A DNA stretch of 64,000 nt from JAHJDO01 sp964437505 (GTDB taxonomy: Bacteria > JAHJDO01): NCBI GenBank assembly GCA_964437505.1, contig CAYTGU010000003.1:1-64000 (forward strand), read 5' to 3'. The notes under the pieces are model-generated. The model was not told the DNA's origin, did not search any database, and saw nothing but the letters and a program-made list of their open reading frames with translations. Positions 35,964 through 45,768 of the stretch are shown here, piece after piece. Each line of letters starts with the position of its first letter. Positions within the stretch are counted from its first letter, which is position 1. The position numbers and the translations under genes were made by a program.

Positions 35964-38072
35964 TTAACTTTCGGTCAAAATCGACAACCTACATTCCGAT
36001 ACATGAAGCACAACTTCCTGACCTTTAGATGTATCGGAAAGAAAAATGTCTTTTCCCGTAATCAAGTCTTTTGCTTGCCTCTGAGGAAAAAAGTTTGTCC
36101 TAAACCGGATATGAACTTCATCTTTGTTTTTTGGGAAGAAAATAAAAACCACCTTCTTTCCTCCAGATTCTCCACCCTTGATGTAGACGAAAGAATCCTC
36201 TTCAGGAATGGAAGAGAGCTGTTGGATCTGTGGGTCCCATCCCGCCTTGCAAGCCAGTAGATCTATAAAATTCTCAAAGTCAGTATTCCAATTCTGTAAA
36301 TAGGCATCGCCTAAATACGTTCCACAAAGAATCATTTTCCCTTTGCCTACAGAAACTTCAGTCATCAATGCCCCATCTTCGTTTTTCGCCAATACTTTTC
36401 CTGAACCTCTCTGCCATGGCGTTAGCCATTGAGAAACGCCAAGGCTCAGTTCCTCTCCATCAACAACTGTCTTGATGTAATTTGTTTCATTGAGACCGCG
36501 GCGTCCGAGTTCGTGAATACCTGAAAGGTGTGCCGTAAAACGATCTTCTGGATACCGATACAAACCCTGAAGATTAAAAGCACCGCATTCCGACTCACAT
36601 ATAAGCGTTCCACCTTTTCTGACAAAACTTTCAAGCGCTTTTTCAGTAGCTTCACTGGTAACAATCGTACGAGGTAAAAAAAGAATTTTCAAACCTGAAA
36701 TAACATCAAGGTGCTCTTCTTCCACGATAAGATACGGTATGGATTTCCGTATCAGTGCGCGAGCATAGCCCTGAATCGCATGCATGAGACGATTAGTGTT
36801 ACCCTCCTGCGCCCAGCTCAAGTAGTAGGACTGAGGGCTGAATATTATTCCGACTTCCGGCTTTACCGGGCTATAATTAGCTATTAAGCTATGATGCTTT
36901 TCTATCAGGTTTCCTGTTACCCTCATGGCAGCAAGACGTTCTTCTGCAAGTCCATCATCCCCTGCAAGTCCGAATCCAGAGGACTCGCGCCCGAAAACTT
37001 CGTCGCGCCAGCACCAGAATAGAATAGTATCAGCTCCGCAAGCAATACCATTCCAAATCCAGCGCTGTTGAGAAAGCGCATCTACGTCTTGATAAATATT
37101 GAAACCCATAGATGCGCGACCTCCTTGGACTTCACTCAGCCAGACTGCTTTGTTACGTGCTGCAGACTTAACAAACTCAACTCGCATACCAAAATCAGCA
37201 TCATCCATCCCGCTCCACTTAGGAAAACTGGAACAGCCAACTCCATCCATATCATCGGCGAAAAACCAATCATTGCCTCTATTAATAGCATGATCATAAA
37301 CAGAGCCACCAGTCAATGGACTTGGAGACGCGCCATGTACTGTAACTATACGATTAGGATCAAGGGATTTTATTAAGTCGTAGCGTTTCTTGCCATGCCT
37401 GTTGGCACGCCATGTAATAAAATGTTCAAAAGCCATCATTTCTGTATATGGCCGGCCAGGAAGTTTACCGGGCAAAACTTCTTCAAAACTGCTGTAACGC
37501 CGCTTCCATGCTTTATTTAATCCATCAAGCCCTTTGTATTTTTCATCCAGCCATCTGCGAAAGGCCTCTAGAGTGTGTTCACAAAAACAGACCAGTCCAT
37601 CCGCCTGAACATTCCAGCGGAGTTCATTCCACGCATCCCACCCCCGAAGACAGGTTGTTGAACGATACCGTATCACCACTTCGCTCAAGAATTTCTCCAT
37701 TCTATTCCAAATACCCGGGTGATCGAAACATCCACCAGGTGTGAGACCAAAATGACATTCACCGCGGTTGGAAGAGATGACTCTCCGCCCCATGTGATCA
37801 ACCATTTCACTGCCGGGAACTTCACGATGGATCCAATGGGGATGGATCTCTGCAATGGTGCTGAGTATAACTCCCAGATTATTCTTCTCTGCAAGTTCAA
37901 TTAAGCGATCATAATCGTCAAAACAGAACTGTCCAGGCTTTGGCTCAACCCATGCCCAGACAACCCAAAGCTGAACTATATTCAGTCCGGAATCTTTGAT
38001 ACGAGCAAAGTCTTTTTCCCAATACTTACTCTCTGGAAAAGGAGGCCTATAATACTGTACACCTAAATTCAT
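35964..38072 (-). CDS. Glycoside hydrolase family 42 (beta-galactosidase-like)
   Basis: A 702-residue GH42 enzyme. The barrel opens with GVQYYRPPFPESKYWEKDFARIKDSG; the acid/base Glu is in GWDAWNELRWN and the nucleophile Glu in AVWLSEVQGG. The trimerisation (Rossmann-like) domain (KILFLPRTIVTSEATEKALESFVRKGGTLICESECG) and a C-terminal beta domain follow. No signal peptide is visible, so it acts inside the cell on imported beta-galactosides or beta-arabinosides. It stands alone between ugd and lepB. Confidence 0.93.
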   Translation of the reverse strand: MNLGVQYYRPPFPESKYWEKDFARIKDSGLNIVQLWVVWAWVEPKPGQFCFDDYDRLIELAEKNNLGVILSTIAEIHPHWIHREVPGSEMVDHMGRRVISSNRGECHFGLTPGGCFDHPGIWNRMEKFLSEVVIRYRSTTCLRGWDAWNELRWNVQADGLVCFCEHTLEAFRRWLDEKYKGLDGLNKAWKRRYSSFEEVLPGKLPGRPYTEMMAFEHFITWRANRHGKKRYDLIKSLDPNRIVTVHGASPSPLTGGSVYDHAINRGNDWFFADDMDGVGCSSFPKWSGMDDADFGMRVEFVKSAARNKAVWLSEVQGGRASMGFNIYQDVDALSQQRWIWNGIACGADTILFWCWRDEVFGRESSGFGLAGDDGLAEERLAAMRVTGNLIEKHHSLIANYSPVKPEVGIIFSPQSYYLSWAQEGNTNRLMHAIQGYARALIRKSIPYLIVEEEHLDVISGLKILFLPRTIVTSEATEKALESFVRKGGTLICESECGAFNLQGLYRYPEDRFTAHLSGIHELGRRGLNETNYIKTVVDGEELSLGVSQWLTPWQRGSGKVLAKNEDGALMTEVSVGKGKMILCGTYLGDAYLQNWNTDFENFIDLLACKAGWDPQIQQLSSIPEEDSFVYIKGGESGGKKVVFIFFPKNKDEVHIRFRTNFFPQRQAKDLITGKDIFLSDTSKGQEVVLHVSECRLSILTES

Positions 38073-38089
38073 TTAGCGTCTCCTATGGT

Positions 38090-38737
38090 TTATTTTATTA
38101 TGCGCATTTTTGTTAAAGGCCAGTATATAAAGAACGCTTTACCTAACAAGTTCTTTTTAGGAACAAATCCCCAAAACCGGGAATCTTTGCTGTTTTTCGT
38201 ATTATCTCCCATAACAAAATATGTATTATCAGGTATCTTGATTAGGCCTTCTCCATACATCCCCTCATTGTAATAATAACGTTCTGCTATTGTTTGGGGA
38301 GCTCTCAGTTCCTCTCCGTTTATAAAAACACTTCCATCTTTTATTTGTATCATTTCCCCCGGAAGGCCTACTAATCTTTTTATAAAATCCTTTTTGGGAT
38401 TAACGGGATACACAAAAACCATGACGTCCCCCCTCTCTGGTTTTCTGAAATAGTATATAAACTTGTTTACCATAAGATGATTCCCTATATTCAGGGTTGG
38501 GATCATTGATCCTGTTGGTATTCCAAAGGTCTGCACAATAATGGTAACAATTACTAATGCAAGAATAGACGCAGATCTTGCAGAATCCACATATTCAAAA
38601 ATAAACTTAAGTACTTTCTTAAGCTTGGAGGATGCTTTTTTTCTTTTGATAAAATACCTTAATATAGCAACTGCTATAATCAATCCTATAGCAAGATAAA
38701 GGATATGCATCGGTACTCTTTTAATCAATATATTCAT
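38090..38737 (-). CDS. lepB: Signal peptidase I
   Basis: A 215-residue type I leader peptidase. The catalytic Ser is in FGIPTGSMIPTLNIGNHLMVNKF, the general-base Lys in KDFIKRLVGLPGE, and box E is YFVMGDNTKNSKDSRFWGFVP. Two N-terminal membrane segments precede the periplasmic catalytic domain. It removes signal peptides from exported proteins and is paired with lepA, as in E. coli. Confidence 0.95.
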   Translation of the reverse strand: MNILIKRVPMHILYLAIGLIIAVAILRYFIKRKKASSKLKKVLKFIFEYVDSARSASILALVIVTIIVQTFGIPTGSMIPTLNIGNHLMVNKFIYYFRKPERGDVMVFVYPVNPKKDFIKRLVGLPGEMIQIKDGSVFINGEELRAPQTIAERYYYNEGMYGEGLIKIPDNTYFVMGDNTKNSKDSRFWGFVPKKNLLGKAFFIYWPLTKMRIIK

Positions 38738-38750
38738 AAATACTCCTCAA

Positions 38751-40541
38751 TTAAACCCTGATCATAGCCACAAATGCCTCCTGCGGAATAGAAACGCTTC
38801 CTATCTGTTTCATTCTCTTCTTGCCTTTCTTCTGCTTCTCCAAAAGCTTTCTCTTCCTTGTAACATCTCCTCCGTATAGTTTCGCAATAACATCTTTTCT
38901 CAAAGCAGAAATAGTTTCCCTTGCGATAATTTTGCTTCCGATTGCTGCCTGGATAGCAATGCTTATAAGCTGCTTTGGTATTGTCTGTTTCAACCTGCTT
39001 GTCAGATCTCTCCCTCTATAATAAGCTTTATCTTTGTGCACCATAGAAGACATTGCTGCTACCGCTTCTCCATTTATCAATATGTCAAGCTTGACTATAT
39101 CTGCCTCCCTATAACCAATGTATTCATAATCCATTGAACCATATCCCTTAGTTATAGATTTTAGCCGATCGTAAAAATCTGTTATCATTTCCGTAAGAGG
39201 CATCTCGTAAATCAATATTGCTGATTTTTCATTTATATAATCAATGCTCTTATATATGCTTCTTTTATTCTGGCAAAGCTCCATAACTCCCCCAACGTAT
39301 TCTTTTGGCACAATAATCATTGCCTTTACATACGGTTCTTCTATGGTTTCTATGCGTGCTGACTCAGGAAGCTCGGATGGGTTATGTATCTCAACAATTT
39401 TACCGTTAGCCTTCTTTATCTGATACCTGACATTAGGTATGGTGATGATGAGGTTGAGATTGTATTCTCTTTCAAGCCTTTCCTGAATAATATCCATATG
39501 CAATAATCCCAAAAATCCGCACCTAAATCCATATCCTAAAGAAGGCAGACTCTCAGGCTGATAACTAAAAGATGCATCATTAAGTAATAATTTCCCAAGC
39601 GCATCCCTTAAAGCATCAATATCTGCGGAATTTACAGGGTAAAGACCGCAGAATACAAATGGCTTTGCTTTTTTGTATCCGGGTAAAGTAGATTTAGCAG
39701 GGTTAGCTGCGCTTGTGATTGTATCTCCTATTGTTGCGTCAGATATATTTTTCATATTGGCCATTATATATCCAACTTCGCCCGCAGAAAGCTTGTCTGC
39801 CCGCACCATATCCGGCTTAAACACACCTACTTCATCGACCTCATATACTTTGTTGGTTCCCATCATTCTGATTTTCATTGAAGAATAAACTTCTCCATTA
39901 ATAACGCGAACATACGTAATAACCCCTCTGTACGTATCAAAATTTGAATCAAAAATTAAACATTGAAGAGAAGCATCTACCTGCCCCAGAGGATAAGGGA
40001 TTCTATCTATTATTGCATTTAGAATCTCCTCCGTGCCAATCCCCTCTTTTGCGCTTGCTAATATAATATCCTTATTATCCAATCCGATATTATTAAGCTG
40101 CACCTTTACGCCCTCTATATCTGCATTCTTCTGGTCTATTTTATTTATTACGGGAATTATGGTTAAATCCGCATCCAATGCCAGATAAAGATTTGCCATT
40201 GTCTGCGCCTGAATACCCTGCGCAGCATCTACCAGGAGAATCGCCCCCTCACAGGCTTTCATGCTTCTTGATACTTCGTAGCTAAAATCCACATGGCCGG
40301 GAGTATCTATAAGATTTAATATATAAGACTTGTTATCCTTATGTCTATAATTTATTCTCACAGCTCTGGCTTTTATTGTTATGCCTCGTTCCCTCTCCAG
40401 ATCCATATCGTCTAGAACTTGTTCCCGAAACAGTCTATCGTCTATTGTGTTTGTGTATTGGAGAATTCTGTCTGCTAGTGTAGACTTTCCGTGATCTATA
40501 TGAGCAATAATACAAAAATTTCTAATATTCTCTATCGTCAT
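38751..40541 (-). CDS. lepA: Elongation factor 4 (LepA)
   Basis: A 596-residue translational GTPase. G1 is AHIDHGKSTLADRIL, G3 DTPGHVDFSYEV, G4 NKID, and the LepA-specific C-terminal domain ends GGDVTRKRKLLEKQKKGKKRMK...GSVSIPQEAFVAMI. It back-translocates or remodels stalled ribosomes. The ATG at 40541 is preferred; it overlaps the DUF3108 gene by 20 nt. Confidence 0.96.
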   Translation of the reverse strand: MTIENIRNFCIIAHIDHGKSTLADRILQYTNTIDDRLFREQVLDDMDLERERGITIKARAVRINYRHKDNKSYILNLIDTPGHVDFSYEVSRSMKACEGAILLVDAAQGIQAQTMANLYLALDADLTIIPVINKIDQKNADIEGVKVQLNNIGLDNKDIILASAKEGIGTEEILNAIIDRIPYPLGQVDASLQCLIFDSNFDTYRGVITYVRVINGEVYSSMKIRMMGTNKVYEVDEVGVFKPDMVRADKLSAGEVGYIMANMKNISDATIGDTITSAANPAKSTLPGYKKAKPFVFCGLYPVNSADIDALRDALGKLLLNDASFSYQPESLPSLGYGFRCGFLGLLHMDIIQERLEREYNLNLIITIPNVRYQIKKANGKIVEIHNPSELPESARIETIEEPYVKAMIIVPKEYVGGVMELCQNKRSIYKSIDYINEKSAILIYEMPLTEMITDFYDRLKSITKGYGSMDYEYIGYREADIVKLDILINGEAVAAMSSMVHKDKAYYRGRDLTSRLKQTIPKQLISIAIQAAIGSKIIARETISALRKDVIAKLYGGDVTRKRKLLEKQKKGKKRMKQIGSVSIPQEAFVAMIRV

Positions 40542-41379
40542 CAAATTTCTCAAACCTTCTTAAAGTAATCTTTGCCGATCCTATAGGCAGCTCAAGCTGT
40601 AATTGGACAGGTATTTGCCTATCCCCCTCTAAAAACCAGATTATAAAGTTTCCCTCTTTGCCACCCATAGTGGGAAACTTTGCACTGCAACTGACTCTTA
40701 TTGTATCAACTCTGCCGAGTAATTTGCTATCTATTTTCTCTTTCTTAAGTAATAGTTTAATTGATCTGATTTCATGTTTTGCATACAACTTTATACTATC
40801 CGCTTTACGGTCTTTGACAAAATATCCTTTTGCCAGAATACCCAATATATCTGAAACCGGTTCTAAGCCAAGTACGCGCAAATCTATTTTCTCTCTTTTT
40901 GCAAGTTTATTATCATATTTTTCTATAACTATGGGATTTGCTCGGCTTAAGGGGAAATCTATTATTTCATAGTAATTCTTCTCTCTAATGCCTCCAAATC
41001 TTCTAATCTTCTGATTAATTGTTTTCATTAGTCTCATGGAACTAAAATCTGTCTTTCTAACAAATGATTCCATTCTGTTATGCATCATATAGAGCCTCTT
41101 TATGATTGAATTTTTTTCATCCAGAGAATCTATCTGGAAGACAATACGAAAAGAAGGAACTTCTCTGTATATTCCTTTTTCTATCAGGATCTCAGCTTCT
41201 GCAATTTTTATCAACCTAAATAATGAAAGATGGTAATTGATATCGTAATGAAATCCAGCGACCTTATTCTCTTTCTTAAATCCTTCAGAAAAACCTGTGC
41301 AAGATAAAAAAAATACGCAGAAGAAAACCAGTAGAGACGTATTATAATACGTCTCTACTATATTAATTTTTCCCTTCAT
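40522..41379 (-). CDS. DUF3108-like exported protein
   Basis: About 285 residues. It has a hydrophobic N-terminus (LLVFFCVFFLSCTGFSEG) that could be a signal peptide or a weak lipobox, then a beta-rich body: HYDINYHLSLFRLIKIAEAEI ... LYAKHEIRSIKLLL ... NFIIWFLEGDRQIPVQLQLELPIGSAKITLR, a pattern typical of DUF3108 periplasmic proteins of unknown function. The start codon used (ATG 41379) is followed within eight codons by a perfect 28-bp palindrome that encodes the residues just before the hydrophobic core. It overlaps FmdB by 17 nt and lepA by 20 nt. Confidence 0.75.
   Translation of the reverse strand: MKGKINIVETYYNTSLLVFFCVFFLSCTGFSEGFKKENKVAGFHYDINYHLSLFRLIKIAEAEILIEKGIYREVPSFRIVFQIDSLDEKNSIIKRLYMMHNRMESFVRKTDFSSMRLMKTINQKIRRFGGIREKNYYEIIDFPLSRANPIVIEKYDNKLAKREKIDLRVLGLEPVSDILGILAKGYFVKDRKADSIKLYAKHEIRSIKLLLKKEKIDSKLLGRVDTIRVSCSAKFPTMGGKEGNFIIWFLEGDRQIPVQLQLELPIGSAKITLRRFEKFDDDREY
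41331..41358. repeat. Perfect 28-bp palindrome
   Basis: Arm GTAGAGACGTATTA is followed directly by its exact reverse complement. It lies inside the 5' coding region of the DUF3108 gene (codons 8-17, VETYYNTSLL). Dispersed palindromes with GTAGAGACG...CGTCTCTAC ends are, from memory, scattered in cyanobacterial and other genomes, so this may be a copy of a mobile palindromic unit. Confidence 0.85.
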
Positions 41380-41650
41380 CTTTCTTTTTCTTGGATTCAG
41401 ATGCAGGTTTTTTGTCATCCTTTTTCTCCACCTTACCTGCTTCTTCCTTTGCTTTTTTATGATAATCACTGCTTCTATAATCAGTTGCATAAAAACCAGA
41501 GCCCTTGAAGATTATCCCGGTTCCTTTTCCTATCAATCTTCTGAGAATTCCTCCGCATTGCGGACATTTTTCCAGACGTTTTTCCGTCATTGACTGAAAC
41601 AGGTCAAAACTGTGTCCGCAATCTTTGCATTCATATTCATATGTCGGCAT
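41363..41650 (-). CDS. FmdB-family zinc ribbon protein
   Basis: A 95-residue protein starting MPTYEYECKDCGHSFDLFQS with the zinc ribbon completed by EKCPQCGG. The C-terminal ~40 residues are a charged Lys/Glu tail. FmdB-type proteins are putative regulators or zinc-binding adaptors of unknown role. ATG 41650 is used rather than an upstream in-frame codon inside secDF. Confidence 0.88.
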   Translation of the reverse strand: MPTYEYECKDCGHSFDLFQSMTEKRLEKCPQCGGILRRLIGKGTGIIFKGSGFYATDYRSSDYHKKAKEEAGKVEKKDDKKPASESKKKKDEGKN

Positions 41651-41655
41651 GGTTT

Positions 41656-44205
41656 CTAGCTCTTTGATTTGACTTTTGACCACAGCAGGAGAGTGGGGCT
41701 TGCTATGTAAACAGAGGAATATGTTCCAACAATTATTCCAACTATCAGAGCAAATGCAAAATTGTGGATGACCTCTCCGCCCAGATAGAATAAAGTCACC
41801 ACTACAAAAAGGGTGGTAATAGAAGTCAGTACTGTTCTGGATAAAGTCTGATTTATACTGGCATTGATAATCTCTTTATCATTGCTCTTTTTCATAAAAC
41901 GCATATTTTCTCTTATCCTGTCAAATACAACTATTGTATCATTGAGAGAATATCCCACAATTGTCAATAGAGCAGCTACTATAGGCAAGGTTATCTCCTT
42001 TCCCATAACAGCAAACACTCCTATTGTAATAAGCACGTCATGCACAAGTGCCAGTATTGCTCCGACCGCAAATTTAAGTTCAAATCTCCATGCAACATAT
42101 GCCAAAATACCTACCATAGCGAAGAGAATTGCCCACACTGCTTGGTTTCTCAAGTCTCTGCCTACCTGAGCGCCGACCATTTCCGTTCGCTCCTCTGTTA
42201 TGCCTATATCCCTAAAAGAACTCCTTAGTAAAGTAGCAATACTGTCCTTTACTTCAAGAGACGTCTTGATAATAAAGTCATTTTCGCTTCCAAAGTGCTG
42301 TATTACGCTTTTCTCAAGCCCTACATTTTTCAAAACCCTTCTTATTGCTCCTATTGATACACTTGGGACAAACTTAAGCTGCGTAAGTCTCCCCCCTGTA
42401 AAATCTATGCCAAAATTCTTTTCCCCTTTAATAAAAAAGCTTGTCATTCCAACCAAAATCAGTATTAGTGAAAGACTAAGAGCTATAAAGCGCTTATTAA
42501 CAAAATCCAGATTAGGCTTCTGGAAAAACTGCAACATCCTTATGCTGACAAAACTTCTTCTCCTGCAAAACAAATCAAGAATAACTCTGGTTACAACAAT
42601 TGCAGTAAACATACTCGCAATGATACCTAGTGTTAGCGTTACAGCAAAACCTCTTACAGGTCCTGTTCCAAACTGATAAAGCACAACTGCTGCTATGAGT
42701 GTTGTTACATTCGCATCTATAATAGTCTTAAATGCTTTTTGATACCCACTCCCAATAGCTGCGCGAATGGTTTTGCCGCTTGAAAGCTCTTCCCTTATTC
42801 TCTCAAAAATAAGCACATTTGCATCTACTGCCATACCAATTGTCAGTATGATACCTGCAATTCCCGGTAAGGTGAGTGTAGCGCTAAGCGATGCCAGCGC
42901 TGCCATTATTATAATCAGATTAAGACACAGAGCAACTCCTGCAATTAAGCCAAGGAACAGGTAATAAATCATTATAAAACAGAATACAAAAATTAACCCC
43001 AGGATGCCTGCTCTTATGCCCTTTCTTATAGAATCCACTCCTAAAGAAGGGCCAACTGTTCTCTCTTCCAAAATTTCAACCTGCGCAGGCAAAGCTCCGG
43101 ACTTTAGAACAACCGCAAGGTCAGGTGCTTCCTGAGCAGACACGCCTGTAATCTGCCCTTCTCCAATAATTCTGTCCTGTATTGTGGCAACCAATTTCGG
43201 CTTACCATCCAGTAATGTAGCAAGCCTTTCTCCAATATGTGCGCCGGTAAGCCTTGCAAATGCCTTCGAGCCTTTCCGGTTAAATTTAATCGCTACAATA
43301 GATTGATTCATCTGTCCATATGTCACATAGGCATTTGTTAAAAGCTCTCCTTTCTTGCTTGACAGAGCGGATTTTTTCCCAAGGAGATATGGCTCTTTAT
43401 AGGTTGTGCCGTCATTTTTTGTCCTTGCAAGATATGCCAGCTCATATCCATCAGGGACCTTTCCTGCTAAAGCCTGTTTAAGCTTATCCTTGTCTTCGCA
43501 AACAAGTTTAAATTCAAGCACAGCCTGACGCCTTATAATCTCCTTTATTCTCTCAGGCTCTCTAATGCCCGGTAATTCAATAATTATTCTGTTTTTTCCC
43601 TTAACCGGCATCACAACAGGTTCCGCTACCCCAAATTCATCTATCCTGTTACGTATAACTATAAGCGCTCTTTCTTGGACATCTTTTGCTTCCTTTCTGG
43701 ACATTCCTTCAGTATCAACAGCAAGCACAAGATGGCTTCCTCCTTGAAGGTCTAAGCCAAGATTAATAAGCTTTTGGGGCAAAAATTGCTTTAAGAATAC
43801 AGGGATATTTCCGTAGAGCTTTATGCGGTTTAAGATATCATTAACTGCAGATTCTTCCCTAATTGTTGGCAGCGTGAATATAATGACGCTCTCTTTCTCG
43901 TCAATCCGAGTAGATAATTTGTGTATTTCTTGTTTTTCAAGACAGGTTTTTACTATATTTGAGGCCCTGCCAAAGGCTGTGATTGGTTCTACGTTTTTGG
44001 GAAGATTTGCAAAATCAAGCTCCAGAGAAAAATAGCCGCAGCCATTCTTATCTATGCCTGTCTTTATTCCCTCTTCAGGAAACGCACTCTGCAGCCACAC
44101 AGGAAGAAAGTACCCATAAATCCCTGTTGACGGCAAATTGCACACTAGCCCAACAACAACAACTGCCACAACTAATACTATCCGCCACCTAAGAGACTTC
44201 ATCAT
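41656..44205 (-). CDS. secDF: Fused protein translocase subunit SecDF
   Basis: An 849-residue fusion. The SecD half has INLGLDLQGGSHLVLAVD, NRIDEFGVAEPVV and the periplasmic domain, then helices around GIIASMFTAIVVTRVILDLF; the SecF half starts near residue 570 with NFGIDFTGGRLTQLKF and ends after YSLNDTIVVFDRIRENMRF and IVGTYSSVYIASPTLLLW. About 12 membrane segments. It uses proton motive force to pull exported proteins through SecYEG. It is 4 nt overlapped with yajC. Confidence 0.96.
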   Translation of the reverse strand: MMKSLRWRIVLVVAVVVVGLVCNLPSTGIYGYFLPVWLQSAFPEEGIKTGIDKNGCGYFSLELDFANLPKNVEPITAFGRASNIVKTCLEKQEIHKLSTRIDEKESVIIFTLPTIREESAVNDILNRIKLYGNIPVFLKQFLPQKLINLGLDLQGGSHLVLAVDTEGMSRKEAKDVQERALIVIRNRIDEFGVAEPVVMPVKGKNRIIIELPGIREPERIKEIIRRQAVLEFKLVCEDKDKLKQALAGKVPDGYELAYLARTKNDGTTYKEPYLLGKKSALSSKKGELLTNAYVTYGQMNQSIVAIKFNRKGSKAFARLTGAHIGERLATLLDGKPKLVATIQDRIIGEGQITGVSAQEAPDLAVVLKSGALPAQVEILEERTVGPSLGVDSIRKGIRAGILGLIFVFCFIMIYYLFLGLIAGVALCLNLIIIMAALASLSATLTLPGIAGIILTIGMAVDANVLIFERIREELSSGKTIRAAIGSGYQKAFKTIIDANVTTLIAAVVLYQFGTGPVRGFAVTLTLGIIASMFTAIVVTRVILDLFCRRRSFVSIRMLQFFQKPNLDFVNKRFIALSLSLILILVGMTSFFIKGEKNFGIDFTGGRLTQLKFVPSVSIGAIRRVLKNVGLEKSVIQHFGSENDFIIKTSLEVKDSIATLLRSSFRDIGITEERTEMVGAQVGRDLRNQAVWAILFAMVGILAYVAWRFELKFAVGAILALVHDVLITIGVFAVMGKEITLPIVAALLTIVGYSLNDTIVVFDRIRENMRFMKKSNDKEIINASINQTLSRTVLTSITTLFVVVTLFYLGGEVIHNFAFALIVGIIVGTYSSVYIASPTLLLWSKVKSKS

Positions 44206-44534
44206 ATTTGGTCAGCTTTCTTTTCTACGCGGCTTATTGCACTTCTTGCAAATTCTATCTTTACATTATCAGCAACCTTTATAACCAAGGATTTTTCTTT
44301 TGTCCCTACAACCATGCCATAAATGCCGCCGCTGGTAATTACCTTATCACCTTTTCCTACCACGGAAATCATTTCCTTGCGCTCTTTCTGCTTCTTCTGC
44401 TGGGGTCTGATTGTTAAAAAATAGAAGATCCCAAATATCAGCGCCATCATAATTAAAAACCCGAACGGATTGGTCTGTCCCTGCTGCGAAGTTCCTCCTC
44501 CAGTACTTCCCATCGCATAAAGCACACCTAACAT
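44202..44534 (-). CDS. yajC: Preprotein translocase accessory subunit YajC
   Basis: A 110-residue YajC. A single helix (NPFGFLIMMALIFGIFYFLTI) is followed by RPQQKKQKERKEMI and VGKGDKVITSGGIYGMVV. It associates with SecDF, encoded directly after it. SD AGGAGG precedes the ATG. The run tgt-yajC-secDF is classical. Confidence 0.95.
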   Translation of the reverse strand: MLGVLYAMGSTGGGTSQQGQTNPFGFLIMMALIFGIFYFLTIRPQQKKQKERKEMISVVGKGDKVITSGGIYGMVVGTKEKSLVIKVADNVKIEFARSAISRVEKKADQI

Positions 44535-44598
44535 TTTTGCCTCCTCTTATTTTTAGGATTAAGTTATAAGTATTAAGGGTTAAGTAAATATCACATTT

Positions 44599-44623
44599 AA
44601 GAACTAATTTAAAGAACTAATTT
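44599..44623. repeat. Tandem 13-bp duplication over the tgt stop codon
   Basis: AAGAACTAATTT occurs at 44599-44610 and again at 44612-44623. The copy nearer tgt contains its TAG stop and the second repeats this just downstream. It looks like a local slippage duplication. Confidence 0.6.
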
Positions 44624-45729
44624 CCTGCATACTGTTCCAGAAACGCTTTTTTAAAATCCAAAAACTTGTTTTCAGAGATAGCTTTTCTGGCGTCTCTAAT
44701 AAGTTCCGTTAGAAAATACAAATTATGAATAGAGGTTAATCTGAGCCCTAGAATTTCTTTTGTATTAAATAAGTGTCGAATATATGCCCTGGAGTAATTT
44801 TGGCATGTATAACAACCGCATTCAGCATCTATGGGTTCGTGGCTTCTTGCGTATTTTGCGTTTCTCACAACCAGTTTTCCCCCTCTTGTGAACACTGTGC
44901 CATTCCTTGCATTACGTGTAGGCATCACACAATCAAACATATCAATGCCCATGCCTATACATTCCAATAGATCCAGAGGGTCTCCTACTCCCATTAAATA
45001 ACGAACCCTGTGTTCAGGAATGAAACAAAGTGTGTGTTGGGCAATTTCATACATTAATGGCCTATCTTCTCCTACGCTCAAACCACCAATAGCATAGCCC
45101 GAAAAGTTCTCTTCAACTAATTGATTTGCGCATCTTTCTCTCAACCCTTTATGCATTCCTCCTTGAATCACGGGGAATAAAAGCTGTCTCTTGTCAGTAT
45201 GAGCCTTTCTACACCTTACTGCCCACTTACACGTTCTTCGCATAGCAATTTCCGCATAATCATACTCGCATGGATACTGGATGCATTCATCCAGGGCCAT
45301 TATTATATCTGCGCCAAGACCATTCTGAATCCTGATAGCCTCTTCTGGGGTTAGAAAAATCTCTTTACCATCTATATGTGATTGAAACCTGGCTCCCTCA
45401 TCCGTGATTTTCCTTAGATCTGCAAGGCTAAAGATTTGATATCCTCCGCTATCTGTTAGCATGGGTCTATCCCAATGCATAAATTTATGTAGTCCGCCAG
45501 CTTCTTTTATGATTCCCACACCAGGTCTCAGAGCCAAATGGTAGGCATTACAAAGAACTATCTCTGCTCCGATATCTATAAGTTCTTCAGGAGATAAGGT
45601 CTTTACTGTTGCCTGCGTACCGACAGGCATAAATATGGGGGTATTAACCTCGCCATGAGAGGTAATAATTTTCCCAGTCCTAGCTTTACTGGTTTTATCT
45701 TTATGAATTATCTTAAACGGATTAATCAT
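44617..45729 (-). CDS. tgt: Queuine/preQ1 tRNA-ribosyltransferase
   Basis: A 371-residue bacterial Tgt that exchanges G34 for preQ1. LTDSGGYQIFSL holds the active-site Asp, GIDMFDCVMPTRNARNG the second Asp and substrate loop, and CGCYTCQNYSRAYIRHLF the zinc CxCxxC...H site. It pairs functionally with queD at 22585-22965. The ATG at 45729 (MINPFKIIHK) is chosen; longer readings extend into the origin spacer. Confidence 0.95.
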   Translation of the reverse strand: MINPFKIIHKDKTSKARTGKIITSHGEVNTPIFMPVGTQATVKTLSPEELIDIGAEIVLCNAYHLALRPGVGIIKEAGGLHKFMHWDRPMLTDSGGYQIFSLADLRKITDEGARFQSHIDGKEIFLTPEEAIRIQNGLGADIIMALDECIQYPCEYDYAEIAMRRTCKWAVRCRKAHTDKRQLLFPVIQGGMHKGLRERCANQLVEENFSGYAIGGLSVGEDRPLMYEIAQHTLCFIPEHRVRYLMGVGDPLDLLECIGMGIDMFDCVMPTRNARNGTVFTRGGKLVVRNAKYARSHEPIDAECGCYTCQNYSRAYIRHLFNTKEILGLRLTSIHNLYFLTELIRDARKAISENKFLDFKKAFLEQYAGN

Positions 45730-45768
45730 GCATATAAATATATCATAAAAATCGACCAAAGAACACAA

